DNA of 56,053 bases from Candidatus Zhuqueibacterota bacterium. Its GTDB lineage: Bacteria > Zhuqueibacterota > Zhuqueibacteria > Thermofontimicrobiales > Sulfurfontimicrobiaceae. Where the stretch lies: NCBI GenBank assembly GCA_016927835.1, contig JAFGMA010000044.1, positions 1 through 56,053 on the forward strand, written 5' to 3'. Below, one piece after another: positions 8,843-17,952 of this stretch (the stretch's first letter is position 1; each line of letters opens with the position of its first letter). The notes below the pieces were generated by a model. That model made no database searches. It was not told the origin of the DNA and saw only the letters and a program-made list of their open reading frames with translations. A program made the translations under genes and the position numbers.

Positions 8843-9940
8843 ATGAAACGCCTGATGATTACACGGACATTCATTATCACAATCGAAATTTTCATTTCGC
8901 TTTTCTGGCAACGGATTTTCGCCCAGTACGATGCGGACTCATCGTGGGTTGCCACTACGGTCACCATTGCTGCTGTGGGGGACATTATGATGGGCACAAC
9001 ATTTCCGGAACACAAAAATTATTTACCCCCTGATAACGGGCGGCACCTTTTTGTCGACGTAAAATCGCATCTGAAATCCGCCGATATCGCTTTTTGCAAC
9101 CTCGAAGGTCCGCTGGTTGACTTCGGGAAATTGGCGAAAAACTGCAAAGATACAACGAAATGCTATGCGTTCCGGACACCCGCTCGTTTTATTCGAAATC
9201 TGGTAGATGCGGGATTTAATCTCGCGAGTTTAGCCAACAATCATTCGCGTGATTTCGGTGAGGTCGGACGCGACACAACTATGATGCTGCTGGATAGCGT
9301 CGGAATCGCCCATTCAGGACGATTGGGGGATATTGCGTCGCTGCGCATCAGGGATTTAAATGTGGGGATGATCGCCTTCAACACTTATGACGGCTCCTAC
9401 AATTTGCTGGAACGTGAGGAAGCGAAGGGGACGGTTGCAGAATTATCGAGAATTCATGACATACTCATCGTCTCCTTTCATGGCGGCGCCGAAGGCGCGT
9501 CTGCATTGAATGTGCCAGATAGTTGCGAAATTTATTACGGCGAGGAGCGCGGTCATTTGCGGGAATTCACCCACGCGATGATCGACGCCGGAGCAGATCT
9601 GATCCTCGGTCACGGTCCGCATGTGCCACGGGGAATGGAAATTTACAAAAACCGCTTAATCGCCTATAGCCTGGGAAATTTCTGTACCTACGAACGGTTC
9701 AACCTTTCGGGACCAAATGGGCTGACTTATATTCTGAAAGCGGAATTGGAGCGTGACGGAAGCATTCGGCGCAGCAAAATCATTTCATGTTACCAACGAG
9801 ATCCCGGCATACCAAAGGTCGATCCGGCACAGCGCGCTGCAAAGCTCATTCACAGCTTATCGAAGCAGGATTTTGGCGCGAACGGCGTCAGGGTGGGTGT
9901 GGACGGTGAATTGAAAATACTGGCGCAGATGGAGCCATAA
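8843..9940 (+). CDS. CapA-family (PGA_cap) metallophosphatase-like protein
   Basis: 365 residues. The N-terminus is a signal peptide ending near RIFAQ. The body matches CapA/PgsA-type proteins of the calcineurin-like fold: AAVGDIMMG (metal motif), CNLEGPL, LANNHSRDFG, FHGGAE and LGHGPHVPRG appear in the family order. In Gram-positives CapA takes part in poly-gamma-glutamate capsule export; in Gram-negatives the family is widespread and its substrate usually unknown. No capB or capC is nearby, so a poly-glutamate role is not supported. ATG 8843 has a poor Shine-Dalgarno; ATG 8855 is better spaced from AGGGATG and still keeps the signal peptide. Confidence 0.88.
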   Translation: MKRLMITRTFIITIEIFISLFWQRIFAQYDADSSWVATTVTIAAVGDIMMGTTFPEHKNYLPPDNGRHLFVDVKSHLKSADIAFCNLEGPLVDFGKLAKNCKDTTKCYAFRTPARFIRNLVDAGFNLASLANNHSRDFGEVGRDTTMMLLDSVGIAHSGRLGDIASLRIRDLNVGMIAFNTYDGSYNLLEREEAKGTVAELSRIHDILIVSFHGGAEGASALNVPDSCEIYYGEERGHLREFTHAMIDAGADLILGHGPHVPRGMEIYKNRLIAYSLGNFCTYERFNLSGPNGLTYILKAELERDGSIRRSKIISCYQRDPGIPKVDPAQRAAKLIHSLSKQDFGANGVRVGVDGELKILAQMEP

Positions 9941-9999
9941 GGCAACCATTCATCGGCGCGAGGCTGCGCAGGAGGAATTCCTCGGAGATGATATCGTTA

Positions 10000-10398
10000 T
10001 TAATTATTGCGGAACCTGACCTTCATAGCTTCCAAAAGCTTACTCATCAACCAAAAGACCACTATCGCGCAAATAACACCGCTGCTATCCGCGATGAAAT
10101 CGCCGATTTCGGCAACGCGACCGGGAACAAACATCTGGTGCACTTCATCGCTGGCGGCGTACAGCATTGCGATGATCCCAGCCAGCAGGAGATTGCGCCA
10201 GGTCATCCGTGCGGGCTGATTCAACGTCATTGCTCTGATGACGAGGTATCCCAATATCGCATAAACGCCGAAATGCGCCATCTTATCTGTGACGTTGAAT
10301 CCCAAATCAGGTGTTTGAATATACGGTATATGCGACAGGCTGAAAATCACCGCTGCCCAAATCAGCGCCGGCAGATAAAACACAAAAAATCGTTTCAA
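10000..10398 (-). CDS. VanZ-like family membrane protein
   Basis: 132 residues with about four hydrophobic helices. DKMAHFGVYAILGYL and SDEVHQMFVPGR...GDFIADSSG are the conserved VanZ-like signature (PF04892). Named for a teicoplanin-resistance accessory protein, the family is widespread and its biochemical role is unknown; no van genes are nearby, so a resistance role is not implied. It is the last gene of a run of minus-strand genes, 93 bp after the MttB-family gene. Confidence 0.9.
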   Translation of the reverse strand: MKRFFVFYLPALIWAAVIFSLSHIPYIQTPDLGFNVTDKMAHFGVYAILGYLVIRAMTLNQPARMTWRNLLLAGIIAMLYAASDEVHQMFVPGRVAEIGDFIADSSGVICAIVVFWLMSKLLEAMKVRFRNN

Positions 10399-10491
10399 AA
10401 CTTCCCCCGCTGGATCATCAGGTAATCTGTATTTTTCATTCGAAAAAAGTGGTTAAAAAAAGCTATCGGAAAAAATCTTCACAAAGCAAAA

Positions 10492-11958
10492 TCACTGTTC
10501 GTCGATGCGAAGATCCGGTAATTTCACCATGCCTGCTTTTTTTGCATCAGCGAGCATCATCCTTTCCAATTCATCCCGCAATTCATTCTCCAAAGCAGGA
10601 ACCGGCTCATTGCTGAGAATCGACTGCCCTTTAGCGTGCGCTCGTTCGAGAATTGATTTTTGATCCGGCGCAAAGGAAGGGTAACGATCTATGATATCGG
10701 ATGGCGTGAAAAATTCATCTCGCATCCATCGCAGCGTATTGGGTGAAGTCAGGAAATGCTCCGCATGGTGAATATCGCCCATCAAGTCGTTCGCGATTGA
10801 CGGTTCATGCATTTCGATTCCCCGTTGAAGCCGCAGACACGCCCCGCAGATTTCATTATCTATAACCAGTTTTTCAAGGCTTTGACAGGTTTGGAATGAC
10901 AGCATTCCCGGTCCTGCAATAACATTGAGTCCGCTCAGCGCTGCAAAAAGCGCGCCCATACCGCTCTCAAATCCCGCTTGAACATCGACGTGCTTCGAAT
11001 CGGACAGGCAAAGATAGCCATGCGTCGGCAATCCCAGGTGTTTTCCGATAGCGGCAGTGCCGGATGCGAGCATCATCGCTTCAATTGAGCCCATGGGCGT
11101 GGTTCCGAATCGCATGTCGAATATGGTTGGCGATCCGCCCCAGATTACAGGTGAGCCGGGACTGGTTAATTGATGAATCACGAGCCCGCTCAAATTTTCC
11201 GATGTATGCTGAACCAGGATTCCCGGCAGCGTCACGGGTGCAGTCGCGCCGGCAAGCGGCATGGATACCAATTCGGCGGGGATACCCGAGCGCGCACATT
11301 GAATTAAATCATGGCAACCATGGGCGCTCCATTTGAGGGGCGATGTGGGACAACAATCGAAAATTGCCAGCGGTTTGCGGCGCAAATTTTCGTTACCGCC
11401 ACGGATGACAACGAGCATGTTTTTCATGCTCTTAAAGCCTTCAGGCGTGAAGGTTCCGCTTACGATTGGCAATTCACAAACCTGAAGGGCGATATAAAGC
11501 CGGTAACGATCGGCGATTTTTTCCGGCACATCGGCGGGAACCAGGGCGGTGGATTGTATGGCGAGATGCTCCAGGTGCTGCGTGAGTCGGGCGAATTGCA
11601 CCAGATCGCGGGTCGCTGGTTTTCGTGGGGTGCGCGCATTCACGTCGAGAATCTCGAGCGCGGCAGATCCCGGGGTGAAATGAAGGCGCTGCCCTGCCAG
11701 TTGCGCAGCGGGATTCCCATCTCGATCGTATAGCTCTATGGTTGAGGGAGCGGTTTCCAGGCATTTTTCAACGCACGCTCTTGAAAAATACGTCTTGCGA
11801 GACGATGGATTGATTCGGAGTCCGGCTTCTGATAAAGTGTTTCGCGCAACCTCGTCTTCGACAATTACGCCGGTCTTCTCCAGCACAACGCATGCCTCAT
11901 CGATAATTCGCTCCACCAGACTTTTGTCAATGGCTGAGAAGTGTGGGTGCGATTGCAT
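10492..11958 (-). CDS. MttB-family methyltransferase, non-pyrrolysine type
   Basis: 488 residues, normal length for the trimethylamine methyltransferase family (PF06253). Family landmarks include LHFTPGSAALEILD near residues 92-105, a central barrel with WGGSPTIFDMRFG, and SLEKLVIDNEICG in the last third. True MttB carries pyrrolysine (an amber codon) shortly before this last segment; here the frame is uninterrupted and ordinary residues (GMLSFQTC) occupy the region, so it belongs with the non-Pyl members such as glycine-betaine:corrinoid methyltransferases. Family members pass a methyl group from a quaternary amine to a corrinoid protein. No corrinoid protein or MtaA-type partner is adjacent, so the substrate is open. 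It starts 11 bp after the stop of the small outer-membrane gene. Confidence 0.9.
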   Translation of the reverse strand: MQSHPHFSAIDKSLVERIIDEACVVLEKTGVIVEDEVARNTLSEAGLRINPSSRKTYFSRACVEKCLETAPSTIELYDRDGNPAAQLAGQRLHFTPGSAALEILDVNARTPRKPATRDLVQFARLTQHLEHLAIQSTALVPADVPEKIADRYRLYIALQVCELPIVSGTFTPEGFKSMKNMLVVIRGGNENLRRKPLAIFDCCPTSPLKWSAHGCHDLIQCARSGIPAELVSMPLAGATAPVTLPGILVQHTSENLSGLVIHQLTSPGSPVIWGGSPTIFDMRFGTTPMGSIEAMMLASGTAAIGKHLGLPTHGYLCLSDSKHVDVQAGFESGMGALFAALSGLNVIAGPGMLSFQTCQSLEKLVIDNEICGACLRLQRGIEMHEPSIANDLMGDIHHAEHFLTSPNTLRWMRDEFFTPSDIIDRYPSFAPDQKSILERAHAKGQSILSNEPVPALENELRDELERMMLADAKKAGMVKLPDLRIDEQ

Positions 11959-11969
11959 AAAATGGAATT

Positions 11970-12584
11970 TCAGAAATAAAGCCGTAAAAACAATGCCGGC
12001 TGCTGCTCCAGGATCAAACGATGGCGCTTGAGTGTCGTATTCGTAACAATACCGCCAGCCTGATCGTGCGATTCCTCATTTTCGCGGAACATGGAATACG
12101 TGAATAAATTCATGCAGAGGTAAATGCTGAAATTATTCCTCATGAAATATTCAGCCCCGTATGTCAATCCAAAATTGAGTTGAAACGTTTTTTTGTCGTT
12201 CCAATTCAAACTTTCCACCTTTTCCTTCGAATGCGCCCAACCGATGGAAGATCTGATTCCGGCGAAAGGAGATAATCGTTTGTCTGAGAAAAAGTAACCG
12301 CGTATTTCGGGACCAGCGAGGATTGCAACCTCTGTGTCGGTGGTATTCTGTGTTGTTGTTAATGTCGATTGCGATTCCACGTCGGTATCAGTCTGATCGT
12401 ACATGACATCGGCGAAAAACAAGAGCATGGTTTTATTGCTGATGCCGTACGAGAGTGAAATCTCCTTTAACTGATTCAAATAAATACCGGCACCGAGACC
12501 GAATTGGTGTTCAACATTCTGTCCGTAGCTTGCTGCGCCAAAAGCCAAAAAAACAATACAAACGACGATCGTATTGGTTTTCAT
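11970..12584 (-). CDS. Small outer-membrane beta-barrel protein
   Basis: 204 residues. A clear signal peptide (MKTNTIVVCIVFLAFGAASYG-Q) is followed by alternating amphipathic strands (HQFGLGAGIYL, LLFFADVMYD, VAILAGPEIRGYFF, FQLNFGLTYGAEYFM) and a C-terminal LRLYF ending in Phe, typical of 8-stranded outer-membrane barrels of the OmpA-barrel/PF13505 kind. No enzymatic motif. It is followed after 11 bp by the MttB-family gene and preceded by the PAP2-type gene; these neighbours do not suggest a shared function. Confidence 0.75.
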   Translation of the reverse strand: MKTNTIVVCIVFLAFGAASYGQNVEHQFGLGAGIYLNQLKEISLSYGISNKTMLLFFADVMYDQTDTDVESQSTLTTTQNTTDTEVAILAGPEIRGYFFSDKRLSPFAGIRSSIGWAHSKEKVESLNWNDKKTFQLNFGLTYGAEYFMRNNFSIYLCMNLFTYSMFRENEESHDQAGGIVTNTTLKRHRLILEQQPALFLRLYF

Positions 12585-12666
12585 CTTAACCTCCCAGGGG
12601 GATTAAAAAGCAATTAGGGTTAACTGGCACTGCTAAAGGATTATTTCCCGAATTCCTCAGCTTCAT

Positions 12667-13806
12667 TCATGCCGAGGGATGAGCGCCGTTCCAATTGACA
12701 AGTTTATCGAAAAATTTGGGAATGAGCCACCGGTTCGCCAGTTGATACGCTACGAAGGCATACGACGCTCCGATGATTAAATCGATGATGTAATGCTGAT
12801 TCAGGTACACCGTGGCGAACCAGGTTCCGACCGGATAAATATAAAACCATTTCCGGTGACGTTTGAATCGCAATGAAGCAACATAAGCAATAACGAGCGG
12901 ATAAGCGCCGTGCAATGAAGGGATAGCCGCGAAAAGGTTCGCATTGAAATTATCCCAGAGCGTGGTGAAAAAATTCGCATTGATCATATTGTCGATATTC
13001 ACGAGCGCACCCGCGCTGAAAATCCCATAATCGTACGTCACATTGGGCGGCAGGAATCCTTCCTTCATCACATACCACGGCGGCGCTGCCGGATAAAGCA
13101 TGAATGTAATCAGCGCGAAAACATTCAATACGGTCAATGTGTACACGAACCTGTAAAATAGCCTGCGGTCATCCACCGTGTGCCATATAATCCAGCCGAG
13201 TAGCAATGGCGTCGCGAAATGTGCTGCATAAAAATTGGCACTGATGACATCGATCAATGAACGCAAAATCGAACCTTTCGCCAGTACCTGAAAATGCGCT
13301 AATTGGTCGAGAGAAACAAGACCGCCGAATAAGGGATACAGCAATTTCTGTTCAATCGCCTGAAATATCGGTCCATTCATGGTAGCCTGCAAATCCTGAA
13401 ACCAGAAAGCAGGGATTTTGCCATTGAATAGCCAGCCAAAACAGAACAGCTCGCCCCAATACGGACCTTCGACGTGGATAGTTCCCCGCACTGAATCGGC
13501 AACGCCCCGCATCATGTCGTAGCCGATCCAGCCCAGAATGAAAGGTGACCAATCGATCAAGAATCGCTTGGCGCGTTCTTTGCCCAGTACGAACGAAAAA
13601 ATAATCAAAGCGAAAAAAACATGATCCGGGCGGACGTGTATAATTTGATTGATTATAACGAAATAGATAAGTATCGCAAGAAAAACATATAGTTTCCATT
13701 TGTGGGACGAACTTCGGATGTTTTCAATAATAGATTTCAATCTGGAACCGTTTCTGTGCAACTTCTTTCCTTTCTTCACTATTCCGGCTGGCATATCGTC
13801 GAGCAA
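12667..13806 (-). CDS. PAP2_3 / AUR1-like membrane phosphatase-transferase
   Basis: 379 residues, polytopic. Motifs of the PAP2_3 family (PF14378) occur near the C-terminus: AAIPSLHGAYPLV contains the first catalytic His and YLNQHYIIDLIIG the second His and the Asp of the H-H-D triad. This is the arrangement of inositol-phosphorylceramide synthase AUR1 and its bacterial relatives, which move phospho-head-groups between lipids; plain lipid-phosphate phosphatase activity is also possible. The N-terminal 40 residues are basic and cytoplasmic. The AI-2E-type transporter gene lies 164 bp upstream on the same strand. The substrate is not determinable from sequence. Confidence 0.85.
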   Translation of the reverse strand: MLDDMPAGIVKKGKKLHRNGSRLKSIIENIRSSSHKWKLYVFLAILIYFVIINQIIHVRPDHVFFALIIFSFVLGKERAKRFLIDWSPFILGWIGYDMMRGVADSVRGTIHVEGPYWGELFCFGWLFNGKIPAFWFQDLQATMNGPIFQAIEQKLLYPLFGGLVSLDQLAHFQVLAKGSILRSLIDVISANFYAAHFATPLLLGWIIWHTVDDRRLFYRFVYTLTVLNVFALITFMLYPAAPPWYVMKEGFLPPNVTYDYGIFSAGALVNIDNMINANFFTTLWDNFNANLFAAIPSLHGAYPLVIAYVASLRFKRHRKWFYIYPVGTWFATVYLNQHYIIDLIIGASYAFVAYQLANRWLIPKFFDKLVNWNGAHPSA

Positions 13807-13970
13807 ACATCGCTATCTTTATGAAAAGCAAACGGATCGTCGGGTAAATTTCGATGGCTTTCCGCATGACGTGTGACCTGCTTTTTTTCCATTTCCAGAG
13901 CAGTTGTAATTTTGATTGATCTCAAATACGCGGCAGCGATCGGATATTAAAAATCGAAATTCGAAATTAA

Positions 13971-15056
13971 TCAAATTAAACGATAATTCTTGAATCCCCA
14001 GATCAATTCCTGTGCAGTCACCTTGATGATTCCCGTCACCGGAATGCAAAGCAGCAAGCCCAGCAATCCAAACATCTCGCTGCCGATGAAGATAACTATA
14101 ATTACAACCAGCGGATGAATTTCGACACTTCTTCCGAGAATGTTCGGAGAAACCACGGTATCATCTATCAGGCGTATAACTGCGAATGCAATCACAACCA
14201 TAATTGCGGCGTTGAATGTTCCTTTGTCAACGAAATTCAAGATAACCGCCGGCACAGCGCCCGCAATCGGACCGAAGTACGGGATCATATTGGCGGCGCC
14301 GGCTAAAACGCCGATAAAAAAGTAATACGGCACATTCAGAATCGATAAAGCGATCACCGAGAGTGTTCCAATCACGATGGAAACCAGCAACTGCCCCCGG
14401 ATATAACTGCCCAGTTGGCGATCTATTTTATGTGTCAGGCTGAGCGCCATTTCGAAATACCGATTGGGAACCATTTGAATCAAGCTCTTTTTTATCCGCC
14501 GACCATCTTTCAGCAGGAAAAACGTCATGAACGGGATGAGCACCAGCGTAATGACGCCGGAAAAAATGTTTGGGATAATATTAATGCTTTGGTTCAGCAA
14601 TTCGTAAACGATCGCAGTGGTTTTCTCCATGATTTCGCGGGAAATTTCCGGATTTTTCATAAGCGGAATTTCCCGTTTGAGCAGCACCATCAAACGGTCG
14701 AAAACTTCGGTTGGCGTTTTATTTTCAAGCCCGCTGGCAATGGATTGAATCTCCCTGCTGACAATCGGCGAAAGCAGAATCACCAGAGTCGCGATTACCA
14801 GGCTCAGTAATATCATTATAGTGAGAACCGCTGCCAAACGATTTAATCCGTTTCGTTCGAAAAATTTTACCAGAGGATTAAGCAAAAAGGTTAGCAATAC
14901 TGACAGGATAAACGGGGTGAATACCTGCCTGGTGTATGGCAATATGGTGAAAGCCAGGTACAGAACGATGATTGCCACAATGCTTTTCATGATCGCGATC
15001 AGGGTCTTCCTGTTGATCCTCACGATAATGGATTTATCTTCATCAATGAAATTCAT
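13971..15056 (-). CDS. AI-2E family transporter (PerM/DUF20)
   Basis: 361 residues, with the usual two N-terminal hydrophobic helices, a long soluble segment (about residues 95-200) and a C-terminal bundle of helices. FFIGVLAGAANMIPYFGPIAG is the family signature. Members export autoinducer-2 or act as Na+/H+ antiporters or other permeases; which applies is unknown. It is separated by 21 bp from the upstream cyclic-nucleotide-binding gene and is probably cotranscribed with it. Confidence 0.92.
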   Translation of the reverse strand: MNFIDEDKSIIVRINRKTLIAIMKSIVAIIVLYLAFTILPYTRQVFTPFILSVLLTFLLNPLVKFFERNGLNRLAAVLTIMILLSLVIATLVILLSPIVSREIQSIASGLENKTPTEVFDRLMVLLKREIPLMKNPEISREIMEKTTAIVYELLNQSINIIPNIFSGVITLVLIPFMTFFLLKDGRRIKKSLIQMVPNRYFEMALSLTHKIDRQLGSYIRGQLLVSIVIGTLSVIALSILNVPYYFFIGVLAGAANMIPYFGPIAGAVPAVILNFVDKGTFNAAIMVVIAFAVIRLIDDTVVSPNILGRSVEIHPLVVIIVIFIGSEMFGLLGLLLCIPVTGIIKVTAQELIWGFKNYRLI

Positions 15057-15077
15057 ATATTTTACCAGAAAAATAAA

Positions 15078-15611
15078 TTAAAGCAAAATTTCCTTTTTAT
15101 TCATTTTTATCCTTATTTCCTGTAATTCCTCATTCGTCTGTCGCAATCGCCGGGCAATCATATCCGCAAGCTTCACCAGAACTTTATTCCCCAACCTGGG
15201 ATGTCTTTCGATTAATCCAAAAAGATCAGGTCGGAACAATCCCAATATGTGAGATTCAGTCAACGAGATCGCTGTCGCCGAACGGGGTGCTTCATTCAGA
15301 AGCGCCATATCCCCGAAGAAATCGCCATCTGAGAGCCTTGCCAGTTCTTCCTGCGCATTCGTATCTTTTCCGCGAAAAATTCCTACATCACCGTGTTGAA
15401 TGATATACATACCAACACCCGGTTCGCCTTCCCAGAAAATCGTTTCATTGGCTTTATAATACCGATGGTGGATGATGCGTTCGAATTCTCTGATTTCACT
15501 TGATTTCAATTCACGAAATATAGGGACGCCTTTCAGCGTCTGCAAAATATCGATACCTGCTTCTTCGTGCGCATGAAAAATATTTCCCCAAAGTCCGTTT
15601 ATCTTTGCCAT
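15078..15611 (-). CDS. Cyclic nucleotide-binding domain protein
   Basis: 177 residues. A single cNMP-binding (CAP_ED) domain covers about residues 28-150: the jelly-roll strands include MYIIQHGDVGIF and LSDGDFFGDMALLNEAPRSATA, which corresponds to the phosphate-binding cassette (usual core GE.AL....R.A, here with Asp in place of Glu). The C-terminal 25 residues are a charged helix (RLRQTNEELQEIRIKMNKK) and there is no HTH, so it is not a CRP/FNR regulator. It may sense a cyclic nucleotide and act on the AI-2E-type transporter encoded 21 bp downstream; this link is an inference from operon structure. Confidence 0.88.
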   Translation of the reverse strand: MAKINGLWGNIFHAHEEAGIDILQTLKGVPIFRELKSSEIREFERIIHHRYYKANETIFWEGEPGVGMYIIQHGDVGIFRGKDTNAQEELARLSDGDFFGDMALLNEAPRSATAISLTESHILGLFRPDLFGLIERHPRLGNKVLVKLADMIARRLRQTNEELQEIRIKMNKKEILL

Positions 15612-15672
15612 CCGTTATATTATCCAAAATTATGAATCATAAGAAAACATTATGTAAGCAGTTTTATATTTA

Positions 15673-15770
15673 GGAGGTGGGATAAATTAACTTGGACATT
15701 TTGCTTAAAAATAATTTTGATAAATAGCCAAACAAGAAATTGAAAGGGTTACTTATTTTATCCCCCCTCC
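15673..15770 (-). repeat. MITE-like palindromic repeat, copy A
   Basis: 98 bp bounded by GGAGGTGGGATAAA and, inverted, TTTTATCCCCCCTCC. Read on the minus strand it aligns along its whole length with the copies at 36910-37009 and 47026-47123, including the core TGGCTATTTATCA. It has no coding capacity and lies between divergent genes (cNMP-binding protein and a small exported protein). Confidence 0.85.
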
Positions 15771-15893
15771 TTAACATGCAATTAATATAAGAAAATCAGG
15801 ATCAGATGTCAATAAGAATTTTGTTGATTCTTTATGATTTTTTGGTTACCTTTTACGCATTCATTTATTTTTCTAAAATCTCAGGAAGGCTGT

Positions 15894-16538
15894 ATGACAC
15901 GACGGATTGTAATTTTACTCCAGCTTCAACTCGTTTTCATCTCGGGAACCTTGTTGCCGGCGGGATCGCAATTGGATATTTTTCAAACCAATCTGGCGGC
16001 TGCCAGGCAGAATTTTCAAACGGCAGACACGCTCTTGCAGGCTTTAAAAATTGCTGATGCCATGAAAGCCTACCTTGCCGGTCGCCAGCTTTTAAAGGAT
16101 TCATTTTTCGCGCTGCTATTGGCGCGTCAAAAAGACAGCCTGTCTGCTGAGGTCGTCACCACAGCCTGGGATTCGGCGGTGGCATCCATGAGAATTCGGT
16201 TGAAAGGAATTGATGACTGCGAGTTCGAACGGTGCTTTATTTACAATGAAGAAAAAGCTGCAAACGTGTGCATTAATGTAATTCGGAGCCAGGATTCGAC
16301 CGCTTTCTCCCGGTTGATGGATGAACTCAAAATCCTGTTTGATTCAGAAGAAAACTTGCATTTGAAATTATTTTTCGGCAAAATTTATGATTACATTCTT
16401 CTGAAGAGCAACCTGGCGACCTTCAGATTGGTGGCATTTGCTGACAGCGCTGCGTATGCTGCACATCATAAGCGATATGGAAATTTTGTGATGCTTTATA
16501 GAAATTATAAAGCTCGTGCAGAACAGAACAATCGATGA
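15894..16538 (+). CDS. Exported protein of unknown function
   Basis: 214 residues from ATG 15894, preferred over the frame's earlier ATG 15834 because AGGAAGG precedes it and a signal peptide (MTRRIVILLQLQLVF...AGSQ) begins there. The mature part is predicted mostly helical (NLAAARQNFQTADTLLQALKIADAMKAYLAG) with two cysteines close together (DDCEFERC). I recognise no family. The next gene, a small helical lipoprotein, starts 13 bp downstream, so the two probably form an exported pair. Confidence 0.7.
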   Translation: MTRRIVILLQLQLVFISGTLLPAGSQLDIFQTNLAAARQNFQTADTLLQALKIADAMKAYLAGRQLLKDSFFALLLARQKDSLSAEVVTTAWDSAVASMRIRLKGIDDCEFERCFIYNEEKAANVCINVIRSQDSTAFSRLMDELKILFDSEENLHLKLFFGKIYDYILLKSNLATFRLVAFADSAAYAAHHKRYGNFVMLYRNYKARAEQNNR

Positions 16539-16551
16539 ATGAGGATTTCTG

Positions 16552-17082
16552 ATGCGTAACATTAATAAGATCAAATTGATAATAACAGTTGCACTCACAA
16601 TATTATTAGCATGTGCGGATGACAGCGAAGATAAGTCGGCATTGAAATCGTACCTGTCAACAGAGAAGCATGAGCAACATTTGACCGGAATCGTAAATTG
16701 CATCGATTTTTTGGGCTATGGCTATGATAACGTGGTTTCAAAATCACAACTCGACTCGATGAAAAACGCAGCCGATGCATATCTCGCGTATCTGGATGGC
16801 TACGCTCCGAAATTCAAATCGACACGGCAAATTTTAAGCGGCTATCAGGAGACTGCCCGGACATATCGCGATGAGTTGGATCGGCTGCCCGCCCGCATCG
16901 ACGCCTACAGAGCCGTATGCAATGAAATCGACAGCCTTGAAGCCCAATCCAGGGAATCCAAAGCCATCGTCTTGAGAAATCAAAGGGACACGATCCGGGA
17001 AAGCATCACCAACAGGTTTTTAATGAAACGAACCCAAATGTTTCTCGACGAAATTGCGGGGCTATTTGAGCGGCTCGATTAG
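16552..17082 (+). CDS. Small helical lipoprotein of unknown function
   Basis: 176 residues. A lipoprotein signal ends in lipobox ILLAC (Cys near residue 21). The mature part is highly charged and helical (TARTYRDELDRLPARIDAYRAVCNEIDSLEAQ) with coiled-coil character. GAGGA precedes the ATG by about 7 nt. No family recognised. Its close spacing to the upstream exported protein suggests that they act together at the envelope. Confidence 0.7.
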   Translation: MRNINKIKLIITVALTILLACADDSEDKSALKSYLSTEKHEQHLTGIVNCIDFLGYGYDNVVSKSQLDSMKNAADAYLAYLDGYAPKFKSTRQILSGYQETARTYRDELDRLPARIDAYRAVCNEIDSLEAQSRESKAIVLRNQRDTIRESITNRFLMKRTQMFLDEIAGLFERLD

Positions 17083-17386
17083 AAAAGCAGAAAAACCTTA
17101 TCGGAATCGCTTTTGAGAAATTTAACTCGAAGAAGATTTCGCCGGCAAGCTTTTTGTACACTCCATTTCGGGAGCGTTCGGCAGGCAATTCATCTCTGTG
17201 GATTCCGATTGCTATGTATTTGATTGAGCAGTATCACAACAATCCGCTAAATCAGCCAAAACGTGTTATTATGAACGGTTTGGGATGCGTAGCTTGATTT
17301 CTCGTTTCGGCAGCGACTTTCCGCCCGAAATGAATGAGTTTTGGACTTTGCGTATTCTGCAAAAAAAGAAACCTGGAGGACGACTC
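17083..17386. other. Intergenic stretch before tpx, no gene seen
   Basis: 304 bp with no supported gene, terminator or clear promoter. The tpx frame stays open upstream to an ATG at 17285, but the strong GGAGG lies just before 17387. Confidence 0.45.
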
Positions 17387-17905
17387 ATGAATACGGAACA
17401 TCAACAGAAAGTCACCCTGAAGGGCGCTCCTGTTACGCTCCTCGGAATTGAAGCGAAAACAGGAAATAAAGCCAGGGAATTCAGTGTGCTGGATCAGGCA
17501 TTCAAACCGGTGCACCTGTCGGATTCTGCTGGCAAGATTCGAATCATCAGTGCTGTTACATCGCTGGATACTTCAGTTTGCGATGCCCAGACGCGACGCT
17601 TCAATGAGATTGCATCCAGCCTGGGCGAGGCAGTTGAAGTCATAACCATCAGCATGGATTTGCCTTACGCGCAAAAAAGATGGTGCGGAGCGGCTGGAAT
17701 CGACCGGGTGAAAGTCTGTTCGGATCATCGTGATGCGCAATTCGGCATTGCATTCGGGGTATTGATTAAGGAATCGAGGCTCCTGGCACGCGCGATTTTC
17801 ATCATTGACCGGGAAGATGTGATCCGGTACGTCGAATATGTCAAGGAAATAACTGAACAACCGGATTACGACAGGGCTTTGAGCTTTGTCAAATCGATGC
17901 TCTAA
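17387..17905 (+). CDS. tpx: Thiol peroxidase, atypical 2-Cys peroxiredoxin
   Basis: 172 residues from ATG 17387, preceded by GGAGG. Tpx reduces peroxides with a peroxidatic Cys in S-x-D-T-S-V-C (SLDTSVCDAQTRRFN) and a resolving Cys in RWCGAAG about 35 residues later; both are present, as is the N-terminal V.LKG.PV.L.G motif. Electrons usually come from thioredoxin. Length and motif order are normal. The gene stands alone; its 3' end faces the convergent NtrC-type regulator 47 bp away. It is one of two peroxidases in the window, the other being the selenoprotein at 25632. Confidence 0.95.
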   Translation: MNTEHQQKVTLKGAPVTLLGIEAKTGNKAREFSVLDQAFKPVHLSDSAGKIRIISAVTSLDTSVCDAQTRRFNEIASSLGEAVEVITISMDLPYAQKRWCGAAGIDRVKVCSDHRDAQFGIAFGVLIKESRLLARAIFIIDREDVIRYVEYVKEITEQPDYDRALSFVKSML

Positions 17906-17952
17906 TTTAAGCGTTTTCTGCGGATCAGGAGGGAATGCTGAGAGCAGACACA

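Noticed and set aside
8843..9940. Poly-gamma-glutamate capsule operon
   Set aside because: Only a CapA-like gene is present; no capB, capC or capE is next to it.
10492..11958. Pyrrolysine-containing MttB
   Set aside because: There is no in-frame TAG; the segment that carries Pyl in true MttB has ordinary residues.
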